A DNA stretch of 64,000 nt from Rhinopomastus cyanomelas (Eukaryota; Chordata; Aves; Bucerotiformes; Rhinopomastidae), in contig VXBP01010398.1 of assembly GCA_013400115.1 (NCBI GenBank), positions 310,001-374,000 on the forward strand, in the 5' to 3' direction. A program made the position numbers and the translations under genes. Position 1 is the stretch's first letter, and the number at the start of each line of letters is the position of its first letter. Under the pieces are notes generated by a model, which was not told where the DNA came from, ran no database searches, and worked only from the letters and a program-made list of their open reading frames with translations. This document shows, piece by piece, positions 34,555 through 45,936 of this stretch.

Positions 34555-35509
34555 TCCCCCTCAGGGATCAGTCCTGAGGCCAGTCTTGTTGGTGACATGG
34601 ACAGAGGCATCGAGTGCACCCTCAGCAAGTTCACTGACGATACCAAGCTGTGTGGTGCAGCAGACACGCTGGAGGGCAGGGATGCCACCCAGAGGGACCT
34701 GGGCAGGCTGGAGAAGTGGGCACAAGCCAACTTGATGGTGTTCAACAAGACCGAGTGTAAGGTCCTGCACCTGGGTTGAGGCAACCCTAAGCACAAGCAC
34801 AGGCTGGGCAGTGACTGGCTGGAGAGTAGCCCTGAGGAGAGGGACTTGGGGGTGCTTGTGGACGAAAGGCTCAACATGAGCCAGCAGTGTGCACTTGTGG
34901 CCCAGAAGGCAAACTGGATCCTGGGGTGCATCAAGAGAAGTGTGACCAGTAGGTCATGGGAGGTTATTCCTCCCCTCTACTCTGCTCTGGTGAGGCCCCA
35001 CCTGGAGCACTGCGTCCAGTTCTGGAGCCCTTATTACAGGAGGGATGTGGATGTGCTGGAGTGTGTGCAGAGGAGGGCACGAGGATGATCAGAGGGCTGG
35101 AGCACCTCTCCTATGAGGACAGACTGAGAGAGTTGGGGCTGTTCAGTCTGGAGAAGAGGAGGCTCCCAGGTGACCTTATTGTGGCCTTCCAGTATCAGAG
35201 GGCCCTACAAAAGGGCTGGGGAGGGGCTTTTTAGGATGGCAGGTAACAACATGACTAGGGGCAATGGAGCAGAGCTGGAGATGGGTAGATTTAGAGTGGA
35301 TGTGAGGAGGAAGTTCTTCACCATGAAAGTGGTGAGAGCCTGGAATGGGTTGCTCAGGAAGGTGGCTGAAGCCCTGACTTTGGAGGTGTTTAAGGCCAGG
35401 CTGGATGAGGCTCTGGCCAGCCTGGTCTAGGGTGGGGTGTCCCAGCCCATGGTAGGGGGGTTGGAACTGGGTGATCCTGTGGTCCCTTCTAACCCTGACT
35501 GACTGTATG
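34555..35509 (+). mobile_element. CR1 with RT C-terminal half and first 3' end
   Basis: It begins near the VPQGSVL region of RT (CCTCAGGGATCAGTCCTG), continues through the palm and C-terminus and a full 3' UTR, and ends at GACTGACTGTATG. A second CR1 tail follows at once. The subfamily's 3' UTR (CCATGGTAGGGGGGTTGGAA) differs from the short tails. Confidence 0.94.
34597..35430 (+). pseudogene. CR1 ORF2 C-terminal remnant
   Basis: The first frame (to a stop at 34779) gives a palm segment with FTDDTKLCGAADTLEG, in place of FADD, and LEKWAQANLMVFNKTECKV. After a stop in GGTTGAGGC the next frames give GVLVDERLNMSQQCALV, GCIKRSVTSRSWEV and SALVRPHLEHCVQFW. Stops and frameshifts disable it. The preserved order shows a normal CR1 ORF2 C-terminal half. 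Confidence 0.88.
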
Positions 35510-35628
35510 ACTTGGTCTGGGTGATCCTGCTGTGGCAGGGGGATTGGACTAGATGATCTTTCAAGGTCCCTTCCAATCCCTAATGATTCTCCAATCCCTA
35601 ATGATTCTATAATTCTAAGATTCTATGA
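35506..35628 (+). mobile_element. Second CR1 3' tail joined to the first
   Basis: Straight after the first CR1's end, TATGACTTGGTCTGGGTGAT starts another CR1 3' end with GGCAGGGGGATTGGACTAGA. The terminal unit CCAATCCCTAATGATTCT is repeated before ATTCTAAGATTCTATG. The same two-tail junction exists on the minus strand at about 5615-5640. Confidence 0.92.
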
Positions 35629-37338
35629 AAATAAAAAAGGGAAAAGTACTGAAAGCTCTGCTTTGAGTTGGGTCTCCCAAGTCTGCCAAGGATCCTGTTC
35701 TACAACTGGAAACCTAGAAACTTAGGAGAAAAACAATTTTATGCTCAATACCTGCAGTCTCATAGTAGAGCTGCTGTGTGGTATCTGGTGTCACCAGGGA
35801 ATTTGTGACCATCTGCCCTTAAACCTCAGCGGTGTCCGATTCATCCATACAAATTGTACTACTTCAGAGACAGTGAGTAACTAGCAAATAAAGTACAACT
35901 TAAACAATTTATTGCTGACAATTTGGTCTGGATTTAATAGTTTTCTTTGTTGATTGGGAATATTTAATTTGAGTCCATGTATGCTGGAGGTTTGTCCATA
36001 TGTGGATTTTAAGGAACAATAAAATTATTTGAAATTTAATTGCAAATACCAGTTCATGCAAAATGTGCAGCACACTCAAAACTGAGACCCATTTTGAAAT
36101 TTGAATCTGTTATTTTTTTCTCTAAGCCTTTAAATTGGAGTCAAGTTATGGAAAGAACCACTTAACCCTTTCTAGTCCATATGCAGTCAATCAAGTTAAT
36201 GATATTCCTATTATTTTGTGAAGCAGTCAGAGTATGTGTGCTGTGTATAGAGTTGTGGCGTTCCCTCACTGTAGGTCCTCAGGAGCTGAAAGAGCTGATG
36301 ACATTTTATAAAATGCAGTTATGTAAAGTATTGCTGGAGGCAAGACTCTGAAGCTGAATCTTTACTGTTTCCAAGGCAGGAATAAAGTTCTAATGTGCTT
36401 ATCTAGTTTCAACTGTCATCAGAACTAGTCTTGTTAGTTACAGACAACAAGACTCAGTTCAGCTAAAGGTATTTGTTAATTAGTGGAGCAGGGAAGCAAA
36501 ATTATTCTTAGTATTTAAAGTTGGTTATACTCATCCACAGCTTATTGAGCTAATTAGAATCCTCAGACAACCTCTTATCTCAATCTAAAAGAAGGTTGTT
36601 CCACATCCCATAACCAATTTAATATTTCTCTTAAAGTGAACTGCTGCACACTCTAAAATTAGAAAGGAACTCTGAGCAGGGACTGTTTTTACAAAGCTTA
36701 CCAATGTATTGCTCATGAATCATTCCATGACAAATTCAGAGTAGTGTATTTTGGTAATGAGAAGTACGTAAGTCTTTGTCAGTTTTCAAGTTTAATTGGG
36801 AATAAGCCCAGCTCTCCCTAGTGCTACAAGTAACACAACTTTGGAACCTGTGTATTTAAAATGGGAATTATAGATGTCAGTGACAATACATGGATGATAA
36901 CACTATGAGTTGGAAACAAAAGTGTGTGTAAGCAAGGAAGGAAAGTGTTTCCTTGCCGTGATGCTTATCTAAAGGTGTATTACATTTCTCCTGGTAACTC
37001 TGTCAGCCATGGTCAAGCAATGCCCATGAGCATAGTAAGGTTCAAAGTGCATTTACTTGCTCAAGAATTAGAACCTGAAATATGTTGGTTGAGGGTAGAT
37101 TATCCAAAGCTGAACAAATAGTTTGTTTTAGACAAATATTCTATTTTCCATCCCGTCAAAAGACAAACTCCAATTTTGTCTAATCTTATGATGTCATGCT
37201 TTTCCCAAATTAAACTTTGCAGTTCTGTTCTCATTATCCTCTTTTGGGTTTTTTGCCCAGGACCAGGCAAGAGGCAGCTCAGCCTGGGACTGTGTTTTAG
37301 CCTGCTGATCCATGGCCTTACAGAGAAGGATAACTCCT
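35629..37338. other. Unique non-coding sequence
   Basis: No exon or transposon is recognised. AT-rich. Confidence 0.5.
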
Positions 37339-37840
37339 CTAGAGAGCCCTAGAAGAGGACACTAACGAAGCAAATGCTTCCTTGACAGTGTCTGGAAGGA
37401 GTCTTGTTCCAAACAATTCCAAGGGGAAGGCCTGAAGCAGTTTTGTCATCTCACCTTGCTGCGTAGAGTCATAGTAGTAGTGAGGTGTTTTCTGGATCCC
37501 CAAGAGTGCCACCTGGGTTGAACCTGACAACATAGGTTAGATACCCCCAACTATATCTCAACCAAGACCTTTCAGCTAAAGCATCAGAGACAAATGGAGG
37601 GTTTAACAAAACCACTTATGAGTCTGCAGGCAGTGAAACAACTATTTGGAGTAGAAAGGCACCAAGATATTTTAATTCACTCCCCCCTCCACTAATCAGA
37701 AAAAAAGGCTACATGAGGTACAGACACACAGAGTTTTGTAACTTGCTCTTACAGTTAACTGAGATTTAAACGTTCAGGATGTTCATTACAGACATTCATT
37801 ATAGAGGTTTCTTCTTCTCTCTCAAACCACAGTGGTCATC
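37339..37840 (-). mobile_element. ERV 5' LTR end plus leader fragment
   Basis: On the minus strand a block at 37676-37560 (ATTAAAATATCTTGGTGCC ... TTTTGTTAAACCCTCC ... CTTGGTTGAGA) matches the ERV at 59991-59871. It is followed by TGGCACTC, the start of a lysine-type primer-binding site cut by a deletion, then GGGGATCCAG, shared with the other copy. Further on lies GCAAGGTGAGATG, which looks like a retroviral splice donor. No gag protein is recognised. The LTR's upstream edge near 37840 is approximate. Confidence 0.68.
37501..37511 (-). promoter_or_regulatory. Primer-binding-site remnant, deleted
   Basis: TGGCACTC is retained, and then the sequence jumps to TTGGGG. Compared with 59770-59787, about a dozen bases including most of the site are missing. 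Confidence 0.55.
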
Positions 37841-37889
37841 TGTCCAGACTCTTTCATCAAATGTCCTAAGGCCTTGAAGCCTTTCTTCA

Positions 37890-38734
37890 TTCCCCTCAAG
37901 CTACCCAATCCAGCTTCCTCCCCGCCTGTCTGGAAGATCTCACCAGGTTAGGGAGTGTCCTGGTGATATCCCTGATTTGAGCTCCAGGTAGACTGCAGAA
38001 TTCTCTGTGGTGACAGTCACCTCTGCATATTGGGCCCTCAGTTTCGTTCAGGAGTGAGTCTTCAATAACTACTACCCTTCTCGTTTTCTTTGTGGAGGAG
38101 GTTGTCATATTACTGGAAGACCTCTCTGATTTATGTGACTGTGCTAGGACCTCCAGAATATATTGCCTATCATCTATATCCCTATTAGACTGGCTGTCTT
38201 CCAGGAGGGGCTTATATCTACTTCTCAGCAGCACCTGGGGACGCAAGGCAGGCATGGGGGGTGCTTGCCTTCTGCCACAACCTTGGACATGCCTCCACTC
38301 ACCCCTTCTACTTGGGCTTCTGTCTTCCATGAGAGAGGTGCAGGATATGGGGCCCCTTTGATTCTAGCTGGTATTTGGCCATTGTCCAGACTGCAGAGCC
38401 TGGGTCCACCAATTTATCTTCCTAATGCTCCCGAGCCTTTCTACTTCTGCTTGTAGCCTTTCAACTTCATCTTGCAGCTGTGCCGCTTGTTAAGCAGAAA
38501 ATCAACCTGCTCACACCATACACAGCCTGAGACAACTGAGATCCTGTGGCATTTGCTGCAGCCTGTTACCTGCACAGCCTCATCTTGCTGCGGGACCTCT
38601 GTGTTCCCACATCCATGTGGAGTGGTGACCACAGTCTGGCCTTCTGCTGCCGGGTTGACCCCATTTTGGGTTGGTTTTTTTTTTATATTCTTTTGCCCCC
38701 TCATGGCTAGAGGCTGCTGTCTTGCTCTGTGCAT
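37890..38734 (-). pseudogene. CR1 ORF1 remnant (zinc-finger-like and esterase parts)
   Basis: From 38734 the minus strand opens with a basic N-terminus (MHRARQQPLAMRGQ). A cysteine-rich segment follows with CSKC and CVWCEQVDFLL spacing, typical of the CR1 ORF1 PHD/zinc-finger-like region. After frame changes, the frame 38330-37896 gives RRVVVIEDSLLNETEGPICR and HHREFCSLPGAQIRDITRTL, which match the start of the ORF1 esterase (SGNH/GDSL) domain. The usual GDSLL nucleophile motif reads EDSLL, but the serine is kept. The rest of the esterase and all of ORF2 are absent; an ERV fragment follows. Confidence 0.82.
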
Positions 38735-38960
38735 CTGAGCGCGCCTTCTGATTTCGCCGTGTTTAAACCTCGCGTGGTTTCACCGCGCCATGCTTCTTCT
38801 TGGCTTCACCAGCGAGACAGTCTGACTTTTATCGGATCCTTCTTTCTTTCCCCATGGTTCCCAGTTCAGGGAAACCTCCTGATCACATCAAAAACCTCAA
38901 GAAATAGCATTCAGGGACCAGGCACCAGCTCTTTCGCTTTCTTGTAGGATTTCTCCAGGG
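38735..38960 (-). mobile_element. CR1 5' UTR (promoter region)
   Basis: Sequence upstream of the ORF1 start is unusually CpG-rich for this window (CGCGCC, CCTCGCGTGG, CACCGCGCC near 38738-38790). In full-length CR1 this region holds the internal promoter. The outer boundary is approximate. Confidence 0.55.
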
Positions 38961-40499
38961 AAACCTGTCAGTCAGAAAGAGAACAAGTTGGCTAGGGAGG
39001 CTGGAACAGTATAGCTACAAATCCCTGAAGGATTCTGACGGGTCTCACGAGATCATCTCAGTTTTGTTCTTTGCCATTACAGTTGTGCCGCCGTCCTGGG
39101 AAACTGTACAAAGAAGTCTTTAATGAGGAAGAAATCCTAATCATTGGGATAACAGTCATGTTTTGGTCTCCCTTTTTAATGCCACCAGAATTTAATATGC
39201 AAGTAAGATGTGATTAAGTGCGGGTAGTCAGTCATTTAGAACAGGATTTTCTCAGCTAGTCACTGCAGCTTACTTGTACTGAAGAAGATTTCTCTGTGTA
39301 AAGAGAACAAGATTTCTTCTGAAAAGAAGTAACAAGATGGTACATGGCCATTAATGCATGGAATTGTATTCAAAAGAAAATGCATACATTTTCTGGGATC
39401 TGTCTTGATAAATTGAGCTTGCTGAAACTCCTTGCACCATTTCAAATGTAAATGACTATGTTTAGGCTATTCCATGCCACTGAAGTTGTACTATCACTGA
39501 TGGATTAGTGTATCAGAGTAGGTCATACATAAATGATTTTTAAAGTGAGCAACCTTCACCTAGAGTGTCTGAAGTACCGGTGTATGTGGGCAATAGCTGA
39601 CCAGGTTGTTCTGAGGCCACAGAAGATCCAGTGTTTTGGTGCAGAGTTCACAGAAAGAAGCTCATCAGGTGTGTTAGTGTTACTGCTTTTATGTAAGAGC
39701 TGAGATGTGTGCTTTCTGCTTTGAAGATCTTGCCTAGATGCTCCCGTGTCATCCATCTCTAGATCTGTGATTCTGACGGAGCACTGACCCCTTGGAACAC
39801 AAAGTTGTACTCAAGCACACTTTGGTTTATTCTTTTGTGCATTTGTTTGTAATCTGGAGCGACTTCTTGATTTAAAAGTAACCCATAGCCTCGAGATGTG
39901 CAGGAGTTCCAAGTACTGTTTTCACTGTCTCTGCCTGCTGGCTGGTTGGATGCTGAAACAGCACATGGCTTTGTGCTATTACCCACACCTCTCCTGAGGG
40001 TTGAGGTAGCCCTTTAGCATTGCCAGAAAGCCACTGGGCTTTCTTTTAGCAAACCTTGATCTTTACCTGTTATTGCAAGCACATGACCCTATAAACTCTG
40101 AACCATGACTGAATTTGCGGATCTCTAATCTGCTACTCTTATGCCCCTTGTCCCCCTTCCTGCTGATAGAACTTCTGAGCTATGCAGTTTCTATTTTTAC
40201 TCTCCTGTTCTCTTAGAAAATGGGAATTCATAATTAATGATATTATAATTCATAGTATTAACAAGAATGAAACATCCCAAAGCTATTTCTCTCACAGCCA
40301 GTGAAAAGAGGAATCAGTGTATGTCGGTTGGCTATTGATCCAATTACCTTCTATACATTTGTTTATACATTTATAAGTGAAAATTTCATAAACTGGATGG
40401 TTTGGCTTTTCATCACACTGGATGTTACTGATTGTACATGTAGTAGCTCGGAGGCATTTATGGCAAAAGGCAATCATTAACTTGTCATTGAAGAATGAC
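38961..40499. other. Unique non-coding sequence
   Basis: No exon or transposon is recognised. Confidence 0.5.
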
Positions 40500-40890
40500 T
40501 GGCCTTGATGGCTAAGTTAATCAAACTGGATGCACATAAATCCGTGGGCCCTAATGGGATGCACCAGCGTGTACTAAGGGAGACGGTGAAAGTCCTTGCT
40601 AAGCCACTCTCCATCATCTTTGCTAGGCCCTGGGGATCAGGAGAGGTGCCTAGGGACTGGAGGATAGCAAATGTCACTCCAATCTTCAAAAAGGGAAAGA
40701 AGAAGGACTCAGGTAACTATAGACCGGTCAGCCTCACCTCCATCCCAGGAAAGGTGATGGAACAATTTGTTCTAGAGGCTGTCTCCAGGCACGTCAAGGA
40801 CAGGAGGGTCATTAGGGACAGTCAGCATGGCTTCACCAAAGGAAAATTGTGCTTGACCAACCTGATTGCCTTTTATGAAGACATAACCAG
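40500..40890 (+). pseudogene. CR1 RT N-terminal (fingers) fragment, open frame
   Basis: One uninterrupted frame of about 129 codons (40505-40894) covers the RT fingers: LDAHKSVGPNGMHQRVL, AKPLSIIFARPWGSGEVP, DWRIANVTPIFKKGKKK, YRPVSLTSIPGKVMEQF and DSQHGFTKGK. It stops at the start of the palm (AFYEDIT), where the copy breaks next to a short hairpin. No stop or shift in this length makes it the best-preserved coding piece here. The endonuclease and palm are missing, so it is not functional. Confidence 0.9.
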
Positions 40891-40910
40891 TTGATGTTTT
40901 TACATCAACT
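40889..40910. repeat. 9-bp hairpin at CR1 break
   Basis: AGTTGATGT and ACATCAACT are perfect inverted arms with a TTTT loop, placed exactly where the CR1 RT sequence stops. Confidence 0.75.
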
Positions 40911-41096
40911 TTTAGTGACCAAAACATCAAAGTTTGGAAACTATAAGGTAAAAATTCTTTATCTTTGAATTCCTTTTTTGAAATCAGAATTTTACTCCAG
41001 AATTTCAATGTAGACTACAGAGATTTGTTCTTAGGTCAACATTAATTTCAGTGTTGCTTGCCTGCTTAAGGCTGTGTTTCATAAATAGTCAAATGC

Positions 41097-41160
41097 AGGG
41101 CAATTGGACTAGATGATCTTTCGAGGTCCCTTCCAGTCCCTAATGTTCTGTGTTTCTGAG
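41097..41160 (+). mobile_element. CR1 3' tail fragment
   Basis: GGGCAATTGGACTAGATGAT, CTTTCGAGGTCCCTTCCAGT and CTAATGTTCTGTG. It may be the 3' end of the same CR1 as 40500-40890 after a deletion and about 200 bp of unrelated sequence, or a separate insertion. Confidence 0.93.
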
Positions 41161-44100
41161 ATTAAATAGAGGGTAAATGTTGAATTGTAGCCACCAAAGT
41201 CTGAACATTGTAGAAAAACTTTAACATATTAATAATATTTACCAGGGAGGGAAGGTCATCATTATAAAAACTCATTTATGAATAGATATGGATTTTACAA
41301 CAGAGTGACTGTAAATTAGGACCAAAAGGTAATAAACAGGAAACGTGTAAGGTTGATGTAGAAATTATGGGTTGAAGATTTAAGCCCATGTCTCTTAGAA
41401 GAGGTCAGAGTGGATTCTGTTGTTAGCCCCTCCCGGCTTTAACATTGTGATTTTAAATGTGTATTCAGAGTGCTAAACTTTAGAAAATTGAGTCTCAAAG
41501 GTAGATTGGGAGAGCTTTTGAAAATCCACATGCCTCCTAGCATTAGCACCTTGGGCAGATCAGCTTTAAAGTGTATCTTTAGCTTTTTAAATTATTTTTA
41601 AAGCAGAGAGACATGGAAAGGGTCACGAGAAAGAGAAGGAAAAGTCCCTTAGTTGGGGTAGATGTGGTCTTGTACAGAGGCAGTCACTGTTCCCATAAGC
41701 ACAAATTAAGAGCCACACTTTTGTGAAGATGGCCTTGGTGCCTAATATTTCTGATGTTACAACAGCTTTTCACTGTAGGAGGGGAAAAAAAAGGGATGAC
41801 TGAGGATTCAAGTAATCTGTTTTTTTTTATTCCACTCACAGTCTAAGGGGTGTTATCAGATGTAAAAACCCAGTTATCTTTCTGTGAATTAGGATCCTGC
41901 ATTACAAAAAATGAATAATAAATGCTAAAAGCTCTGTGGTTACTGACAAATGCATTAAGTAGTGTAACCACAGCTGTTGGTTGATACTGCTGTGTGCAGC
42001 ACCAGCATGCTAAGAAAGACAAAAGGCTGGGCAATACATTTCCTTGAGTCATCCTTCCCTGCAGAACTGTTCAGAATTCTCTGGAACAGACTTGTTTGTA
42101 GGTTGTCCAGCAGAGGTGGCGTTTGTCTATGCTTGCTTTCTGAAAAGACTTGAAATTACATTTGAACAAAACAGACTTGCTTAACAGTCCTTCAGAAACT
42201 TCAGCAGCTGGGTAGCAGATGCTCTTCCCAAGATCCCAGTTTTACCCATTTTTCAAGAATTGTAGGTCTTCTGGTTTCATACAATTGGATGTCTTCTGTT
42301 AACTTCTGCATTTGTATGTCCACATCTTTGTTAAGGTCACAGAGGGAGAAACCATTTGAAGGGCAACTAAGAAGTTCACTCAGTTTCTGGTTGTACTGAA
42401 TCCCTTCATAGCATTAGCCATGTCCATTCATCCTCCAGTCAATGATCACTCACTCTTCACAGGACATGTGAGCAGCCCAGAATATGGTGGATGGGGTATG
42501 TCCTTATGATAGCAGCCAGTACACAAGAAGCATGGGGAATCAAACCACAAGTCCTCCATTGTAGCTCTCTGCTTTTTATGGTTGCATGACTCATTGCTTA
42601 GTTTTGTGTCATTTTGACGGTGGCATTTCTAGTTTTTCCAGATCTTCATATTTTCAAATGTGTATTTCACACTTCCATATTTTTGCATGGCTAATACTAG
42701 TAATGATCACAACTGGGATGTAGGTTTATCAATAATATCTATCCCCTCTTTAATCATAATGTTTGTTGAAAGTCCTGTAATTTCAAAGAAAAATAGTTTT
42801 ATTTTTGTCTAGCTAGTTTATGAATTTTACTCTGCAGCATCTTGTTAGACAATCCTGGATCTGAATGCAGAGAGGTGCAAGCAGTAGAACTGCAATGTCA
42901 CAATCCTGTCATGGATCCTTATGGGATCCTGGCTTTGCCAGTGAGGTGCTCGCTGTCTCAGTCTCTCCCTCTCTGCAAAGTACCTTCATTCTCCACTGCA
43001 TACATCTTTGAGATTATCATAAGGAAGAAAAATAAGAATAGCTAAGTATGTGCTCACAGAGAAATGACAGACACATGTGATGCTCAGCCTTGTCTGTCTT
43101 GTATCAAACAAATAGGAGCCACCCACCAAATATTTTTGCAGATTAAATTATTCACAATTAGAACTTCTAGTACTGAGGATACTTTTCGTCATCTGACTTC
43201 TGATTCTGACCAATTCTTCATGTAAGAAGTGTGCAACGTTGTGAAAATGATGAGTGCATTTGCAGATTACATCACCCAAGCTTTTTTTGAGGTGCTGTGT
43301 ATCCTATATAAAACCTGGATATTTTCAGCAGAGGATGGTGCAAATGCCTTCTCATGGCATATGCATCATGGTTATGGAGGTGGGTAGACTGACCAGTGCT
43401 CAGATACCAGAAGTCACTAGTCAGAAGACATTTGTTCTACAAAATAACTGGGTTTATATACCTTACAATATTCATCAATAGCTACATCTACCAATCATCT
43501 TAGCATATTCAAAAGTTAAATGGTTGGTTAGTTCTGTTTTCTCTCACTACAAGCAATTAACACAATGGCCTTCAAGAGCAAACACAATAATTAGCTTCAT
43601 CCTCCTATTTTATCTACTCACCTAGTTCTACTCCTAGCACTAACATCCAGTGCTTAGACATTCAAATCTTTTTCTATCCCTAAGTGCCTAAGATTTACTG
43701 CTCATGTCTTATACCTCTAAATGTGTCCTCCAAGGTCTAAGATTTATGCTTCCAGTGTCAAATGGTGTCATATTTTCTAATTGCCCTCCTACACATATGA
43801 ACCTTTCTATTCCTTTATATTCAGGAAACAGGTGTCAGAGACAATCCTTGTCCACTGTGTAATTGATTCTAATCATGTGTTCTCATCCTGAGCATTGCAA
43901 CATATGGCAAATGAAAAATGATAATAACACTTTCCCCTGAAACAAGCAAACAAGTGCCATGGAGATGGATGGAGACACAGGTTTGAATGAATGGTTGGCG
44001 CAGAAAACTTCAGGGGAAAGTGATGCAGGTCAGAGGATTGGCTATGCCAGTGGCAGCCTCAGTTCAGAAATGAGGAAGACCTATATTCTGCTTTTAGAAA

Positions 44101-45732
44101 AGAAAAATTTAATAGTGAGAACAACTAATGGCTACATTACGGAAACCTTTTTCGTGGCTGCAGGAGAAATTTGTACTTGACTACATGACACCTATTCTGC
44201 AAAGGGTTCTGTACAGACAGTGACTGCAAAGGGTGTTGTATTGTGTTAGACTGAGCAGGCATAATCATCAGCAATGAGAGATTTCTGTAGATGAGAAGGC
44301 TGGAAACAACAATACTTGGCTTTGCTGCACTAGTAACCTGCATAAGAGATGCTGCCTTGATCCTACTGATCTGGTAGTGCAGTGTCAACAGCAGATGTTA
44401 ATGTGAGAAAGTAATTGGTGAGATAGGTCAGTATAGCAAAGGCAGAGGAATGAATTCTTCTCAGGATTCCCAGAATTTGCCTTTATGTTTTGGTGCTGTC
44501 CAGAAACATCCAAGATCACATGATTTAGATGATCATCCAGAGCAAGAAAATGCTCAATGGACCAAAAGCCAGGCTGTTGATAAGCAAGAAGGGATCAGGG
44601 ATGATGTGAATCCGCACGTGATACCAAGCACTGCTACTAGAATTGGTTTTTTTAGCCCCAAAGAAGCCCTTGTTCCTTTTCCTTTTCGTAAGGGTGGTGT
44701 GTAAACCTCAAAGCAGTGCTGAGAACAGTTTGGTTTAACGGAATTTGTTTTGTGAACTTTAAGTGAAAAAGAAGGTTGAGGGCCCAATCAGAAGCCAAAG
44801 ATCCTATTCAGAATCCTATTCAGAACTTATCTTTATCCAGTAATTTTCACACAATATTTTAGCTAATCACAATTTAAAGAAATGTATTTGCATAATTACA
44901 CTATAATTAAGTTATTTTCACAAAAAACTTAACTTAAATCAAGCCTCAGAGCAGCTATGGCACCAGTTACCCTCTCTTTCAGATTCTGAAATTCTGCAAC
45001 TGAATGGTTTAAGAAAACCTCCGTTCAAACACACACATTTATCTGGGCCCCAAAAATTGTTTGCAAAATTAAGATAATTGAACAATCTTATTTTGTTCCT
45101 TTGATGAGAACTGAGGTTGTGGCAACTCTTAATAATCTCAGGAATCCATCTGAATTTGCATTTGTTTTGCATCTTCTCAGCTCATGACATCTTTCAGTGG
45201 AGCTAGCTCACCTAGAAGGTGTCTTTTCAGTGTCACTGATGCAAACTTAGCAATACAGTATTTCTGTCAGGTGATCTTTTTATTGCATTTTTTCTGCCTG
45301 CTTTTCTCCAGACTATTTCTCCTTTGATTTTTCTGCCCAGTACTTAAGTTGTCATTTTCAGTACAACGTGTTTTTTGCTTTCTGGGCATTTCTGTCTAAC
45401 TCTGCGTGTAGTACTCTCCTGTGTCTGTAAATGGATACATCATAAATAAATCAGGCTGTGATACAAGTAGGAATAAGATTTAACTTGAGTATAGAGTCAG
45501 TGTCATTGCAGATGATGAAGAAAACAACAAACCCATAATCACATTCTGAGTACGGATTTCTAGCACGTAGTTAAACGTTAACAAATAAACCAAAGACAGC
45601 TTCTATTATATAACTATGTTATTGGTGATATACACACCTGTATCAATGAAATATTTATGGCCCTGTAAATAAAAGAAAACACGAAGAAATGAAGAAAACA
45701 CAAAAATAAAATAGCTTGGAATTTCTCCCTAC
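41161..45732. other. Unique non-coding sequence
   Basis: The longest nearly repeat-free run in the first three quarters. Open frames at 43959-44180 and 44450-44704 have no recognisable domain or splice context. The 12-bp unit AATCCTATTCAG is repeated near 44801-44826. Confidence 0.45.
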
Positions 45733-45936
45733 AGAGAGTTTGTGGCTGCCCCCTCCCTGGAAGTGTCCACACAATCACAGAGTGTGAAGGGTTGGAAGGG
45801 ATCTCGAAAGACCATCTAACTCCAACCCCCTTGGTTTGTTCAAGACCAGGTTGGATGGGTCTCTGGCCAGGAGGGTTGGAACTAGATGATCTTTGAGGTC
45901 CTTTGCAATCTAAGCCATTCTGTGACTCTGTGATCA
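45733..45936 (+). mobile_element. CR1 3' portion pierced by a CR1 tail
   Basis: GTTTGTGGCTGCCCCCTCCC and TGGAAGTGT continue, after an interruption, as TTCAAGACCAGGTTGGATGG, CTAGATGATCTTTGAGGTCC and CATTCTGTGACTCTGTGA. The intact equivalent order (CTGGAGGTGTTCAAGGCC) is seen at 47391-47408, confirming the insertion. Confidence 0.9.
45767..45837 (-). mobile_element. CR1 tail nested in opposite-strand CR1
   Basis: ACAATCACAGAGTGTGAAGG, GTTGGAAGGGATCTCGAAAG and ACTCCAACCCCCTTGG are a reversed CR1 3' end of about 70 bp, sitting inside the plus-strand CR1. At most 3 bp (TGT) are duplicated at the edges. Confidence 0.88.

Noticed and set aside
37339..37533. Possible gag start in the ERV leader
   Set aside because: 64 codons without a recognisable matrix or other gag motif; leader sequence is the safer call.
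43959..44704. Two 73-84-codon plus-strand frames
   Set aside because: No domain, no clear splice sites, no similarity that I recognise.
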